Source of the DNA: Chitinophaga pinensis
Lineage (GTDB): Bacteria; Bacteroidota; Bacteroidia; 2-12-FULL-35-15
Direction: 5' to 3'
Assembly (NCBI GenBank): GCA_945879015.1
Contig: CAMCUO010000004.1
Location: 24,785 to 88,784, forward strand
DNA: 64,000 bases
Of the stretch, positions 51,769-60,085 are shown piece after piece. Each line of letters begins with the position of its first letter. The first letter of the stretch is position 1. Below the pieces are notes generated by a model that searched no databases, was not told where the DNA came from, and worked only from the letters and a program-made list of their open reading frames with translations. Both the position numbers and the translations under genes were made by a program.

Positions 51769-53244
51769 ATGAACAAAATATTAGTTGCCAATAGGGGAGA
51801 GATTGCACTGCGTGTAATGCGTTCCTGCCGTGAAATGGGTATTCAAACTGTTGCCGTTTATTCTGAAGCAGACAGAAATGCACCTTTTGTGAAATATGCT
51901 GATGAGGCTATTTGTATTGGTCCTCCGCCATCCAACCAATCGTATTTGTTGGGAGATAAAATTATTGAAGTCTGCAAACAATTGAAAGTAGATGGCATTC
52001 ACCCGGGATATGGTTTTCTTTCCGAAAATGCTGAATTTGCTGCGAAAGTAAAAAAAGCAGGAATTACTTTTATTGGACCTTCACCTGAGGCTATGAATAT
52101 GATGGGTGATAAATTATCTGCGAAAGCTGCTGTAAAAAAATATAAAATTCCAATGGTTCCTGGTTCGGAAGGAGCAATTACAAGTATTGAAGAAGGAAAA
52201 AAAGTTGCTATAGCTACAGGATTTCCATTGTTAGTAAAAGCGAGTGCTGGTGGTGGTGGAAAAGGAATGCGGATTGTAGAAAAAGTTGAAGAATTTGAAG
52301 AACAAATGAAGTTGGCTGTAAGTGAAGCTACTTCAGCGTTTGGCGATGGTTCTGTTTTTATTGAAAAATATGTTGCCGGTCCGCGTCACATCGAAATTCA
52401 AATTTTAGGTGATACGCATGGAAACATCGTTTATTTATTCGAACGTGAATGTTCGATTCAAAGACGCCATCAGAAAGTGATTGAAGAAGCACCTTCGTCG
52501 GTATTGACTCCCGAAATTCGTAAAGCGATGGGTGAATGTGCTGTGAATGTTGGAAAAGCTTGTGATTATGTGGGAGCTGGAACAGTGGAATTTTTACTCG
52601 ATGAAAATAAAAATTTCTACTTTTTAGAAATGAATACTCGTTTGCAAGTGGAACATCCCGTTACAGAAATGATAACCGGACTTGATTTAGTAAAAGAGCA
52701 AATCAAAGTAGCAAGAGGAGAAAAATTATCGTTCAAACAAGAAGACTTGAAAATCATTGGACATAGCGTTGAAGTACGTGTGTATGCTGAAGATCCCTGC
52801 AACAACTTTTTACCAGATATTGGAAAATTAGTAACGTATAAGCGTCCGCAAGGGCTAGGAGTTCGCGTTGACGATGGTTTCGAAGAAGGAATGGATATTC
52901 CAATTTATTATGATCCAATGATTGCAAAGCTTGTTACGTTTGGAAAAGATAGGGAAGAGGCCATTAATCGTATGATTCGTGCAATTGACGATTATCAGAT
53001 TGTTGGTGTTGAAACAACCCTTAGTTTTTGTAAATTTGTATTGAAACACAAAGCATTTACTTCAGGTAATTTTGATACGCATTTTATCAAACATCATTTT
53101 TCTCCTGAATTGCTTTCTGAAACAAAAGAAGACGAAGCCATTGTTGCAGCATTGTTTGGAGCAAAGTTGATGAGTTCGGCAAAAGCAGTTACTCAAAAGC
53201 CAGAAGAAGGAAAGAACCTTTCAAAGTGGAAAACCAATAGATAA
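51769..53244 (+). CDS. accC: Biotin carboxylase (AccC-type subunit of an acyl-CoA carboxylase)
   Basis: 491 residues. ATP-grasp carboxylase: KILVANRGEIALRVMRSCRE at the start, VKASAGGGGKGMRIVEKVEE near 157-176 (glycine-rich loop), ERECSIQRRHQKVIEEAPSS near 225-245 and FLEMNTRLQVEHPVTEMITG near 286-305 (catalytic Glu/Asn/Arg). It ATP-dependently carboxylates biotin on a carrier. A tail past residue 450 (EDEAIVAALFGAKLMSSAKA then LSKWKTNR) resembles biotin carboxylases of propionyl-/methylcrotonyl-type complexes rather than the fatty-acid AccC. No accB or carboxyltransferase lies beside it, so the partner must be elsewhere. Confidence 0.92.
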   Translation: MNKILVANRGEIALRVMRSCREMGIQTVAVYSEADRNAPFVKYADEAICIGPPPSNQSYLLGDKIIEVCKQLKVDGIHPGYGFLSENAEFAAKVKKAGITFIGPSPEAMNMMGDKLSAKAAVKKYKIPMVPGSEGAITSIEEGKKVAIATGFPLLVKASAGGGGKGMRIVEKVEEFEEQMKLAVSEATSAFGDGSVFIEKYVAGPRHIEIQILGDTHGNIVYLFERECSIQRRHQKVIEEAPSSVLTPEIRKAMGECAVNVGKACDYVGAGTVEFLLDENKNFYFLEMNTRLQVEHPVTEMITGLDLVKEQIKVARGEKLSFKQEDLKIIGHSVEVRVYAEDPCNNFLPDIGKLVTYKRPQGLGVRVDDGFEEGMDIPIYYDPMIAKLVTFGKDREEAINRMIRAIDDYQIVGVETTLSFCKFVLKHKAFTSGNFDTHFIKHHFSPELLSETKEDEAIVAALFGAKLMSSAKAVTQKPEEGKNLSKWKTNR

Positions 53245-53255
53245 TTACGGAGACT

Positions 53256-53347
53256 ATCCCCCTCACCGAGGGGGCAGGGGGAGGATGATAATTTCGGAGC
53301 GTCACACTGAGCATTCTGCGTTGAAGCAGACATTATCGAAGTGTTGA
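53256..53347. repeat. Dispersed repeat region, families E and B
   Basis: Two elements in tandem. First, a C-run/G-run inverted segment (CCCCCTCACCGAGGGGGCAG) like that at 11882. Second, GCGTCACACTGAGCATTCTG through ATTATCGAAGTGTTG, the reverse orientation of the CACTTCGA...GCTCAG...TGACG repeat seen at 17156 and 60750. The rest to 53437 is plain AT-rich leader of the DUF4294 gene. Confidence 0.65.
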
Positions 53348-53437
53348 AAATTAAGGACGGATGAGGCGTTAACCAATATTCACAATACACAAGCAACTTT
53401 TAGCCTATTAACACGTTATACTAGTAAATACAGCCAA

Positions 53438-54055
53438 ATGGCATCAAGAATAGTTATATTATTCTTATTCTCTTTCCTCATTTCGTTTAACGGAATGACT
53501 CAGAATAGTGGCACTCCAAGACCAACAACTCCTGATATAAAAGGAACTTTAGTTGAAACCGTTTATTACCAAGGTGACACAATTCCGTATGCAAAATTAG
53601 ATGCTGTAACTTGTAGTGCCGACCGTGTTTTTAAATCCTACAAACAAAGAGCAGCTTGGGATAAATTAAAATACAATGTAAAAAAAGTTTATCCTTATGC
53701 CATTTTAGCTTCTGCAAGATTAAAGGAGTACGATAGAGTATTGGCAACTATTCCTTCTGAAAAAGGAAAAAAAGCTTTTACTAAAGAGGCTGAAAAGCAA
53801 TTAAAAGCTGAGTTCGGTGATGAATTAAAAAACTTAACCGTTACTCAAGGAAGACTTTTAATAAAACTGATTGATAGGGAAACAGGAAAAACAACATACG
53901 ATGTTGTAAAATGTATGAGAGGTTCATTCTCAGCAGCCATGTGGCAAGGTGTTGCAATTGTATTCAACTCAAGTTTAAAAGCCGATTATGATGCCGATGG
54001 AGATGAAAAAAATATTGAATTGGCCATTAAGTTGATTGAGGACGGGCAGTTTTAG
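53438..54055 (+). CDS. DUF4294 family exported protein
   Basis: 205 residues, Sec signal peptide RIVILFLFSFLISFNGMTQN. The mature part matches DUF4294, nearly confined to Bacteroidota: IKGTLVETVYYQGDTIPYAK near 32-51, WDKLKYNVKKVYPYAILASA near 73-92, KQLKAEFGDELKNLTVTQGR near 120-140, and TYDVVKCMRGSFSAAMWQGV near 155-175. Function unknown; the conserved aromatic and charged residues suggest an enzyme or periplasmic factor. It has a short inverted-repeat terminator behind it. Confidence 0.85.
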   Translation: MASRIVILFLFSFLISFNGMTQNSGTPRPTTPDIKGTLVETVYYQGDTIPYAKLDAVTCSADRVFKSYKQRAAWDKLKYNVKKVYPYAILASARLKEYDRVLATIPSEKGKKAFTKEAEKQLKAEFGDELKNLTVTQGRLLIKLIDRETGKTTYDVVKCMRGSFSAAMWQGVAIVFNSSLKADYDADGDEKNIELAIKLIEDGQF

Positions 54056-54092
54056 AAAAGTATCAGGTATATAGTATCAAGTATCAGGACAG
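54056..54092. repeat. Short-word repeats after DUF4294 (GTATCAGG type)
   Basis: AAGTATCAGGTATATAGTAT then CAAGTATCAGG, repeats of AGTATCA with small changes. Another example of the local word-repeat behaviour seen at 38100 and 44155. Confidence 0.45.
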
Positions 54093-54119
54093 CCTCTAGT
54101 TATTATTAGAGGTTTTTTT
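54093..54119 (+). terminator. Intrinsic terminator after the DUF4294 gene
   Basis: CCTCTA pairs with TAGAGG (6 bp, AT-rich 8-base loop), followed by seven T residues. Confidence 0.75.
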
Positions 54120-54153
54120 GTGCCAATAAAACAACCGAAAATGCGTTTAAAGA

Positions 54154-55107
54154 TTGCTAAACTTGAATAAAACTCTCTCATATTATCTTTTGATTTCGTC
54201 CTTCATTTTATTTGTTGGAACTAATCAATCCTCTGGACAGACAAATCTGGTTCATAATCCGAGTTTTGAAATTTTTACTTCTTGTCCAACTTTTTATGAC
54301 CAAATCAATAATGCAAATTATTGGAGTGGAAATGCTGAATATTTTAATTCTTGTGGTACTTTAAATTTTAGCGTTCCGAATAATTTTACTGGAAATCAAT
54401 TTGCGAACAGTGGAGAAGCTTATGTTGGAATACACACATATAGTCCTGGGTACATTAATTCAAGAGGATACATACAATCAGAACTTATAACAAACTTGGT
54501 GGAAAACAGGAATTATCTTGTTGAATTTTATGTTAGTGCTGTTGATAATTGTTTGTTAGGAATAAATAATATGGGTGCATACTTTTCTGATACAATAATT
54601 TATAATTTAGTTTTACATCCACCACAAATTAATAATGACATCCTTTTGAATCCATTAAACAACAAAGATGAATGGATTAAAGTTTCAGGAAATTTTATCG
54701 CAAAAGGAACTGAAAAATTTATTACAATAGGAAATTTTAATGACGATGCTTCAATTGATACCATTCATTTTCCTTCTGGAGGTTTTGCTGATGGATACTA
54801 TTACATTGATGACGTTTCAGTAATTTGTACTAATTGTGATCTAATTCCCAACATCTTTTCTCCCAACAACGATAATCAAAACGATTACATCGATTTTTCA
54901 AATTTAAATTTAGTAGAAGAAATTGTAGATATCTATAATCGTTGGGGAAATGTAGTTTTTCAGTCAAGTGCAACAAACACAAAATGGGATGGAAAGGATT
55001 TAAAAGGAAACGATTGCTCTGAAGGTGTTTACTATTACGTGTTTCATTATTCAGAATTCATCAATAAAGAAATTGATAAAAAAGGATTTATTCAGTTGGT
55101 GAGATAA
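54154..55107 (+). CDS. Secreted protein with T9SS type B (gliding-motility CHU_C) sorting domain
   Basis: 317 residues, TTG start at 54154 (or 54163), signal LSYYLLISSFILFVGTNQSS. Residues 30-220 form a single jelly-roll-like domain (LVHNPSFEIFTSCPTFYDQI, GYYYIDDVSVICTNCDLIPN), the pattern of carbohydrate-binding-type 'Nonspecific' modules in Bacteroidota cargo. The C-terminal 85 residues are the CHU_C/T9SS type B domain: IPNIFSPNNDNQNDYIDF, VDIYNRWGNVVFQS, WDGKDLKGNDCSEGVYYYVF. The start lies directly after a terminator. Likely surface attached. Confidence 0.87.
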   Translation: MLNLNKTLSYYLLISSFILFVGTNQSSGQTNLVHNPSFEIFTSCPTFYDQINNANYWSGNAEYFNSCGTLNFSVPNNFTGNQFANSGEAYVGIHTYSPGYINSRGYIQSELITNLVENRNYLVEFYVSAVDNCLLGINNMGAYFSDTIIYNLVLHPPQINNDILLNPLNNKDEWIKVSGNFIAKGTEKFITIGNFNDDASIDTIHFPSGGFADGYYYIDDVSVICTNCDLIPNIFSPNNDNQNDYIDFSNLNLVEEIVDIYNRWGNVVFQSSATNTKWDGKDLKGNDCSEGVYYYVFHYSEFINKEIDKKGFIQLVR

Positions 55108-55125
55108 AAAAGGAATTTAGTTTAG

Positions 55126-55229
55126 CACGTCATTGCGACCGAAGGGAAGCAATCTTTCCTTAATTGTAAGTATTGTTCTTATCGCGAGAGATTGCCACAT
55201 CCCGCGAAGGTGCGGGACTCGCAATGACG
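55126..55229. repeat. REP-like palindromic intergenic repeat, family A copy 3
   Basis: CGTCATTGCGA (55128) and TCGCAATGACG (to 55229) are the outer arms; inner GCAATCT/AGATTGC and a TCCCGC/GCGGGA hairpin follow. The right half (GAGATTGCCACATCCCGCGA and on) differs from the copy at 28539-28580 only at the loop and a few bases. The gap 55108-55463 holds only this and the heptanucleotide array; the long overlapping open frames there are repeat artefacts. Confidence 0.8.
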
Positions 55230-55269
55230 TCCCAAAAGAAAAAGAGCTCCGAAACCGAAACTCTTAATA

Positions 55270-55458
55270 GTCCAATAACTAACAACCAACAACTAACAAC
55301 TAACAACCAACAACCAACAACCAACAACCAACAACCAACAACCAACAACCAACAACTAACAACTAACAACCAACAACCAACAACCAACAACCAACAACCA
55401 ACAACTAACAACCAACAACCAACAACTAACAACCAACAACCAACAACCTACAACTAAT
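55270..55458. repeat. Heptanucleotide tandem array (CAACCAA/CTAACAA)
   Basis: About 26 head-to-tail copies of a 7-base unit (AACAACC, with AACAACT variants), located right after the palindrome and 6 bases before the converging hydroxyacyl-CoA dehydrogenase gene. Seven is not a multiple of three, so any reading frame reads through all frames; a 90-residue open frame on each strand is spurious. Confidence 0.9.
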
Positions 55459-55463
55459 AACTA

Positions 55464-56366
55464 TTAAGCCATTTCCTTTTTCTTAAATCCATCAGCAACA
55501 ATCAAATCTTTTGTACCGTGACCCCAAGAATAAAAACCTTGTCCAGATTTTACTCCTAAATGTCCTGCAGTTACCATGTTTACTAATAAGGGACAAGGAG
55601 CATATTTAGGATTTCCGTAGCCATCTTGTAATACTTTTAGGATAGAAAGACAAACATCCAATCCGATAAAGTCAGCTAATTGCAATGGACCCATTGGATG
55701 CGCCATTCCTAATTTCATAACGGTGTCAATTTCTTCAACACCAGCTGTGCCTTCGTGAAGTGTGATGATTGCTTCATTGATCATTGGCATTAATATTTTG
55801 TTGGCAACAAAGCCAGGATAATCATTTACTTCAGTTGGAACTTTATTTAATTTCTTAGATGTTTCCATGATTAATGAAGTAACAGCATCAGAAGTAGAGT
55901 AGCCTCTAATCACCTCAACTAGCTTCATTACGGGAACAGGATTCATAAAATGCATTCCAATTACTTTATCTGCACGTTTTGTAACCGCTCCAATCTTTGT
56001 AATAGATATAGAAGAAGTATTACTTGCTAAAATGGTATTTGGAGGACAAACTTTATCCAACTCTCTGAAAATATTTAATTTGATTTCTACATTTTCTGTA
56101 GCAGCTTCAACAACTAAATCAGCGCTCTTAACACCATCCGCCATTACGGTGAATGTTGTAATGTTTTTTAAAGTGTTTGCTTTATCAGCTTCCGTAATTG
56201 TTCCTTTAGCAACTATTCTATCCAAGTTTTTAGCTATAGTCGCCATTGCCTTATCCAATGCTGGTTGTGAAATATCAATCAATGCTACATTGTAGCCAAA
56301 TTGTGCAAATGTGTGAGCAATTCCGTTGCCCATTGTTCCTGATCCTATTACTGCGATATTTTTCAT
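55464..56366 (-). CDS. 3-hydroxyacyl-CoA dehydrogenase (3-hydroxybutyryl-CoA type)
   Basis: 300 residues. NAD-binding IAVIGSGTMGNGIAHTFAQF near 4-23. Catalytic His in GMHFMNPVPVMKLVEVIRGY (about 141-160). The C-domain has NDYPGFVANKILMPMINEAI near 180-200 and GVEEIDTVMKLGMAHPMGPL near 215-235. It interconverts 3-hydroxyacyl-CoA and 3-ketoacyl-CoA in fatty-acid or butyrate metabolism. The closest type is the stand-alone Hbd (about 280 residues) with a slightly longer tail. Confidence 0.93.
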   Translation of the reverse strand: MKNIAVIGSGTMGNGIAHTFAQFGYNVALIDISQPALDKAMATIAKNLDRIVAKGTITEADKANTLKNITTFTVMADGVKSADLVVEAATENVEIKLNIFRELDKVCPPNTILASNTSSISITKIGAVTKRADKVIGMHFMNPVPVMKLVEVIRGYSTSDAVTSLIMETSKKLNKVPTEVNDYPGFVANKILMPMINEAIITLHEGTAGVEEIDTVMKLGMAHPMGPLQLADFIGLDVCLSILKVLQDGYGNPKYAPCPLLVNMVTAGHLGVKSGQGFYSWGHGTKDLIVADGFKKKEMA

Positions 56367-56394
56367 AGTTTCTAATTTTAATTATCACTCCAAC

Positions 56395-56548
56395 GAATTA
56401 CGAATTTTAAAAACGAAAGATACGAAATACTAATTTCTTGCGAATTTAATTATTTTCCTTTTTCGTAATTCGTAATTTTCGTAAAGATTCGTAATTCGGT
56501 GACGTATTTAGTAATTCGTATTTTTCGTAAAGATTAGTAATTCGTTGG
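56395..56548. repeat. AATTCG-rich direct repeats
   Basis: Repeats built on TTTTCGTAAAGATT and CGTAATTCG occur twice in tandem (56476-56510 and 56520-56545) with variants before them. A related set (ATTCGTAA, ATTCGTTATTCG) precedes the cobalamin riboswitch at 62480-62517. No gene in this gap. Confidence 0.55.
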
Positions 56549-56553
56549 CGTTT

Positions 56554-57975
56554 TTATTTTCCTCGTCCCTGAATAACAATTAGCGCTGTGTAAATCATAA
56601 TTTTAAAATCAACCGCTAACGACATGTTTTCAATGTAAATGATATCGTATTTTAAACGTTGAATCATTTCATCTACATTTTCTGCATAACCGTATTTAAC
56701 TTGTCCCCATGAAGTAATTCCTGGGCGTACTTTATGCAAATGTTTGTAGTGAGGTGCTTTTAAAACTATTTGATCAATAAAGAATTGTCTTTCTGGTCGC
56801 GGACCAACAATACTCATTTCTCCTATTAGCACGTTGTAGAATTGAGGAATTTCATCTAAACGTACTTTTCTTAAGAATCTACCCAATGGAGTAATTCTAG
56901 GATCTTGTTTGCTTGAAAGTGCTGGACCCGCTTTTTCAGCATCCACGCTCATGGAGCGGAACTTATGAATAAAGAAAGGTTTTCCGTGCCAGCCAATGCG
57001 TTCGTGACTATAGAAAATAGGACCTTTTGAAGTTGTTTTAACCGCTATAGCTACAATTATATAAACCCAGCTGAAAAGCGTTAATACAATCAAAGAAACT
57101 GCAATATCCATAATGCGCTTTAAGGATTGTTCCCAAGTCGGCATTATTTCTCTGGATATTTCGATGAGCGGTGCTCCAAATATCGAGGTCATTTTTACGG
57201 AGCCAGAAAGGATATCATACATATCCGGAATCACTTTTATGATTAGTCCTCGATAATCCAATTCGTTTACGATTTTACCAATGTTTTCATGCTCAAAAGA
57301 TTCTATGGCAATAATAACTTCTTCAATTTTATGAGTGGTTATAAGATTCTTTAAATCAGATAGTTCACCTAAGTGAGGTAAAGTTTTTTTTAACTCTTGC
57401 GAGAAGCCATTTTTGTTATCAATATGAACAAATCCTACAAATTTATAGCCGGATGATTTTGACTGACTTTGCATCTCGGTAAAGAGCTTTAAAGCATTTT
57501 CATTACTACCAACCAAAAGTGCATTAAATCCTATAATTCGGTTGTGAATTCTGTAGTTGGTAATGCTGGAAAGAATAACTCTGAAAAATGCTGTAAATCC
57601 GAAATGCAAGAGAAAGAGAGTAATAATACTTTGATAATAATTCTTGTAAGAAACAATAGCATCATCAAGCAAAAGCGCAAAAAATATGATTAATACACCA
57701 ATTAACGAAAGCAAAAATGTTTGTCCGATTTCTTTTAATCGCGATTTGCGATAAATATCTTTATAAGTTCCCGTTAAATAATACATCAATACCCAGAAGA
57801 AAGGAATGAAAAGCAATCCCCAATAATATTGTTCATCATAAACAAGTGGAACTGGTTTCCCGAATTTTGCTGTTTCAATATAGATTTTGCGGAAAGAGAA
57901 AAATAGAGCCCAAGCCAACATTGCAGCTGAAATATCGGCAATAAGATATTTTAAGACTTGTAGCTTTTTATTCAT
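56554..57975 (-). CDS. Undecaprenyl-phosphate phosphoglycosyl transferase, large form (WcaJ/CpsE-like)
   Basis: 473 residues: about five N-terminal TM helices (10-135), a CoA-binding-like Rossmann domain (140-250; LIGFNALLVGSNENALKLFT), then a re-entrant helix (about 277-300) and the PGT catalytic domain. YSHERIGWHGKPFFIHKFRS near 330-350, KVRLDEIPQFYNVLIGEMSI near 384-405 (Asp-Glu pair) and VGPRPERQFFIDQIV. It would start a polyprenyl-PP-linked glycan with a hexose-1-P or N-acetylhexosamine-1-P. Second such enzyme in the window; different size class from the 11270 gene. Confidence 0.9.
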   Translation of the reverse strand: MNKKLQVLKYLIADISAAMLAWALFFSFRKIYIETAKFGKPVPLVYDEQYYWGLLFIPFFWVLMYYLTGTYKDIYRKSRLKEIGQTFLLSLIGVLIIFFALLLDDAIVSYKNYYQSIITLFLLHFGFTAFFRVILSSITNYRIHNRIIGFNALLVGSNENALKLFTEMQSQSKSSGYKFVGFVHIDNKNGFSQELKKTLPHLGELSDLKNLITTHKIEEVIIAIESFEHENIGKIVNELDYRGLIIKVIPDMYDILSGSVKMTSIFGAPLIEISREIMPTWEQSLKRIMDIAVSLIVLTLFSWVYIIVAIAVKTTSKGPIFYSHERIGWHGKPFFIHKFRSMSVDAEKAGPALSSKQDPRITPLGRFLRKVRLDEIPQFYNVLIGEMSIVGPRPERQFFIDQIVLKAPHYKHLHKVRPGITSWGQVKYGYAENVDEMIQRLKYDIIYIENMSLAVDFKIMIYTALIVIQGRGK

Positions 57976-58100
57976 ATGCTAATTATTTCTTCTTTATGGC
58001 CATATGGAATACGCCATTTAGTCTTTATTCTTTTTTTGTAAAATTTTAGTGATGGCTAATATTTCATAAAACTGCTTCTTCTTTGGGGACTCGGTCTTCT

Positions 58101-58967
58101 TTAGTAAACTAGTTTTATGTTATCAAGCATAACAGCAGCGCTATCAAGCGTTAAATTATGAAATCCCCAAGCCATTTTGTAATCGAGAGCTGTAAAAGTT
58201 CCGCTTACATTGGGAGTTAAATAAATATAAGCCTTTTTCCAGCTTGTAGTTGGGTTCAGGTTTAAACAAGTGAATTGTCCTGTTGATGCTGTTCCGCGAG
58301 CAATTATGCTTACGACTAAAACATGGTTGCATTTGTAATTAAATTCCAGAAAAACAGGTTCTCCAGTTTGAGGAAGGTCAAAAGAGTCTGTTGTTGCACA
58401 TTCAAAGCGAAATCTAGTTAAATCAGTGAATCCAATCATACTTTTAGCTCCTTCAAATACGGTTGGATCAGGAGAAACAACTTCTTGTATTGTAGAATCA
58501 GAAAATTGTGTCGTTTGAAGTGTTAGTGAAGACACGTTAAAATCTTCCAAAAAAGCAAAAGTTGTACTTGATTTATATGTTACAGTAGGACTCAAAGTAA
58601 TCGCCTTACCAATCTCAAAATTTACATCTTGCTCGTACGGATTATAAAAAGGATATTGTCCTCTATTTGATGCAATCCCGTTTACTTTTATACCAGCAAT
58701 TATCTTAACTTTATGAGTGCCTTCTGTAATAACGGGAAAAGTAGCAGGCAATTCAAAACAACCAATTAGTTGATCATCTAAATACACCCAGGCATCGGTA
58801 ATTTTATGTGAATTTGTTCCTTCTGTTATATAGTCGGTAGTTAAATTGAACTTTTCTATATGAATATAGGCAGGAATAGGCTCTGCGGGGTTATAGAGTT
58901 CGCAGGAACTCAATAATAGAGTCGCAAAAAATCCAAAAGAAAGTAAAAACTTGTAAATTTTATTCAT
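58101..58967 (-). CDS. Conserved lipoprotein, unknown function
   Basis: 288 residues. Signal and lipobox NKIYKFLLSFGFFATLLLSS with C22 (SSCELYNP). The mature part starts PIPAYIHIEKFNLTTDYITE and DAWVYLDDQLIGCFELPATF, a beta-rich region that looks like an Ig-fold or PEGA-like module, then a C-terminal jelly-roll-like half (FLEFNYKCNHVLVVSIIARG). No named family. It is 3 bp downstream of the Gfo/Idh/MocA gene, so coexpressed; the phosphoglycosyl transferase follows after 125 bp. Confidence 0.8.
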   Translation of the reverse strand: MNKIYKFLLSFGFFATLLLSSCELYNPAEPIPAYIHIEKFNLTTDYITEGTNSHKITDAWVYLDDQLIGCFELPATFPVITEGTHKVKIIAGIKVNGIASNRGQYPFYNPYEQDVNFEIGKAITLSPTVTYKSSTTFAFLEDFNVSSLTLQTTQFSDSTIQEVVSPDPTVFEGAKSMIGFTDLTRFRFECATTDSFDLPQTGEPVFLEFNYKCNHVLVVSIIARGTASTGQFTCLNLNPTTSWKKAYIYLTPNVSGTFTALDYKMAWGFHNLTLDSAAVMLDNIKLVY

Positions 58968-58970
58968 GTT

Positions 58971-59978
58971 TTAGGCGTTTGATAATCCTTGTTCTTCAGC
59001 AAAATTAGATGTTAGCTTCATTTTTTCAATTATTTTATAAGCTACATCCAGCGCTTTATAACCATCATCAATACTCACTAAAGGAGTAGAGTTGCTGATT
59101 ATTGAATCAGCAAACGCTTCAAGCTCCATTTTTATTGCGTTGGTAGGTAAAATAGTTGGATTTTCGAAATAAATTTGTTTAGAGCCTTTTCCATGGCCCA
59201 AATCAATAGTAACTGCAAGTGGGTCAACTTCTCCTTCAGCATCGTTTAAGCGTATCACATCTACCTTTTTATCTAGAAAATCGACTGAAATATACGCATC
59301 TTTCTGAAAAAAGCGGGATTTACGCATGTTTTTCAAAGATATTCTGCTGGATGTAAGGTTGGCAACACAGCCATTATCAAATTCTATTCGAGCATTGGCT
59401 ATGTCCGGACTCTCACTAACAACAGCAACACCACTTGCGCTGATGCGTTTGATGTTGGATTTCACAACACTTAAAATAATATCAATATCATGAATCATTA
59501 AATCTAGAACAACTGAAACATCAGTTCCTCTAGGATTAAACTGAGCCAAACGATGAGTTTCAATAAACATTGGATTAGAACAATAATCGCGAGCGGCAAT
59601 AAATGCTGGGTTAAATCTTTCAACATGTCCAACTTGAACATGAACGTTTGCTTCTTTTGATAAACCTTTTAAGCTTTTTGCTTCTTCAATTGTATTGGTA
59701 ACAGGCTTTTCAATAAAAATATGCTTTGAGCTTTTTATGGCTTTGGAAGCGCAATCATAATGTGTAATAGTGGGAGTTACAATATCAACTGCATCTACCA
59801 GGTCAATCAGACTTTCAATAGTATCAAATGCTTTTACTCCAAATTCCTTTTCAACCTCTTTTGCATTCTCAGGATTAGCATCGTAAAAACCAACAAGTTC
59901 ATATTTGTCAATTTCTTTTAATAATCGGATATGTATTTTTCCGAGGTGACCTGCTCCTAAAACGCCTATTTTAATCAT
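58971..59978 (-). CDS. Gfo/Idh/MocA family oxidoreductase
   Basis: 335 residues. NAD(P)-binding KIGVLGAGHLGKIHIRLLKE, catalytic EKP in SSKHIFIEKPVTNTIEEAKS (E90-K91-P92), and the C-domain PRGTDVSVVLDLMIHDIDII with the active-site D-x2-H-D-x-D motif. The family reduces/oxidises sugars and sugar nucleotides. Because lipid A and polysaccharide clusters carry such enzymes (for example GnnA, WlbA), a sugar-nucleotide substrate is likely, especially next to a phosphoglycosyl transferase. A clear -7 box lies 20 bases upstream. Confidence 0.88.
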   Translation of the reverse strand: MIKIGVLGAGHLGKIHIRLLKEIDKYELVGFYDANPENAKEVEKEFGVKAFDTIESLIDLVDAVDIVTPTITHYDCASKAIKSSKHIFIEKPVTNTIEEAKSLKGLSKEANVHVQVGHVERFNPAFIAARDYCSNPMFIETHRLAQFNPRGTDVSVVLDLMIHDIDIILSVVKSNIKRISASGVAVVSESPDIANARIEFDNGCVANLTSSRISLKNMRKSRFFQKDAYISVDFLDKKVDVIRLNDAEGEVDPLAVTIDLGHGKGSKQIYFENPTILPTNAIKMELEAFADSIISNSTPLVSIDDGYKALDVAYKIIEKMKLTSNFAEEQGLSNA

Positions 59979-59997
59979 ATAATTCTTTAATTTGAAA

Positions 59998-60005
59998 CAA
60001 AAATA
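59998..60005 (-). promoter_or_regulatory. Promoter -7 box for Gfo/Idh/MocA-lipoprotein operon (TATTTTTG)
   Basis: TATTTTTG on the minus strand, an exact TAnnTTTG, ending 19 bases before the ATG at 59978. Confidence 0.5.
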
Positions 60006-60085
60006 CTTTTTTCCACAATCGCTTCTTGAAAAATTACTCTTAATTATAAGTATAGTATTGTTAATTTCGTGCCCTAGATAATATT

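Noticed and set aside
55160..55457. Open frames of 90 and 94 residues on both strands
   Set aside because: They consist of the translated heptanucleotide array and the REP-like palindrome (repeated Val-Leu-Leu-Val or Asn-Gln-Gln patterns), with no signal, start or homology.
55270..55458. CRISPR array
   Set aside because: The repeats are 7 bases long and contiguous with no unique spacers, and no cas genes are present.
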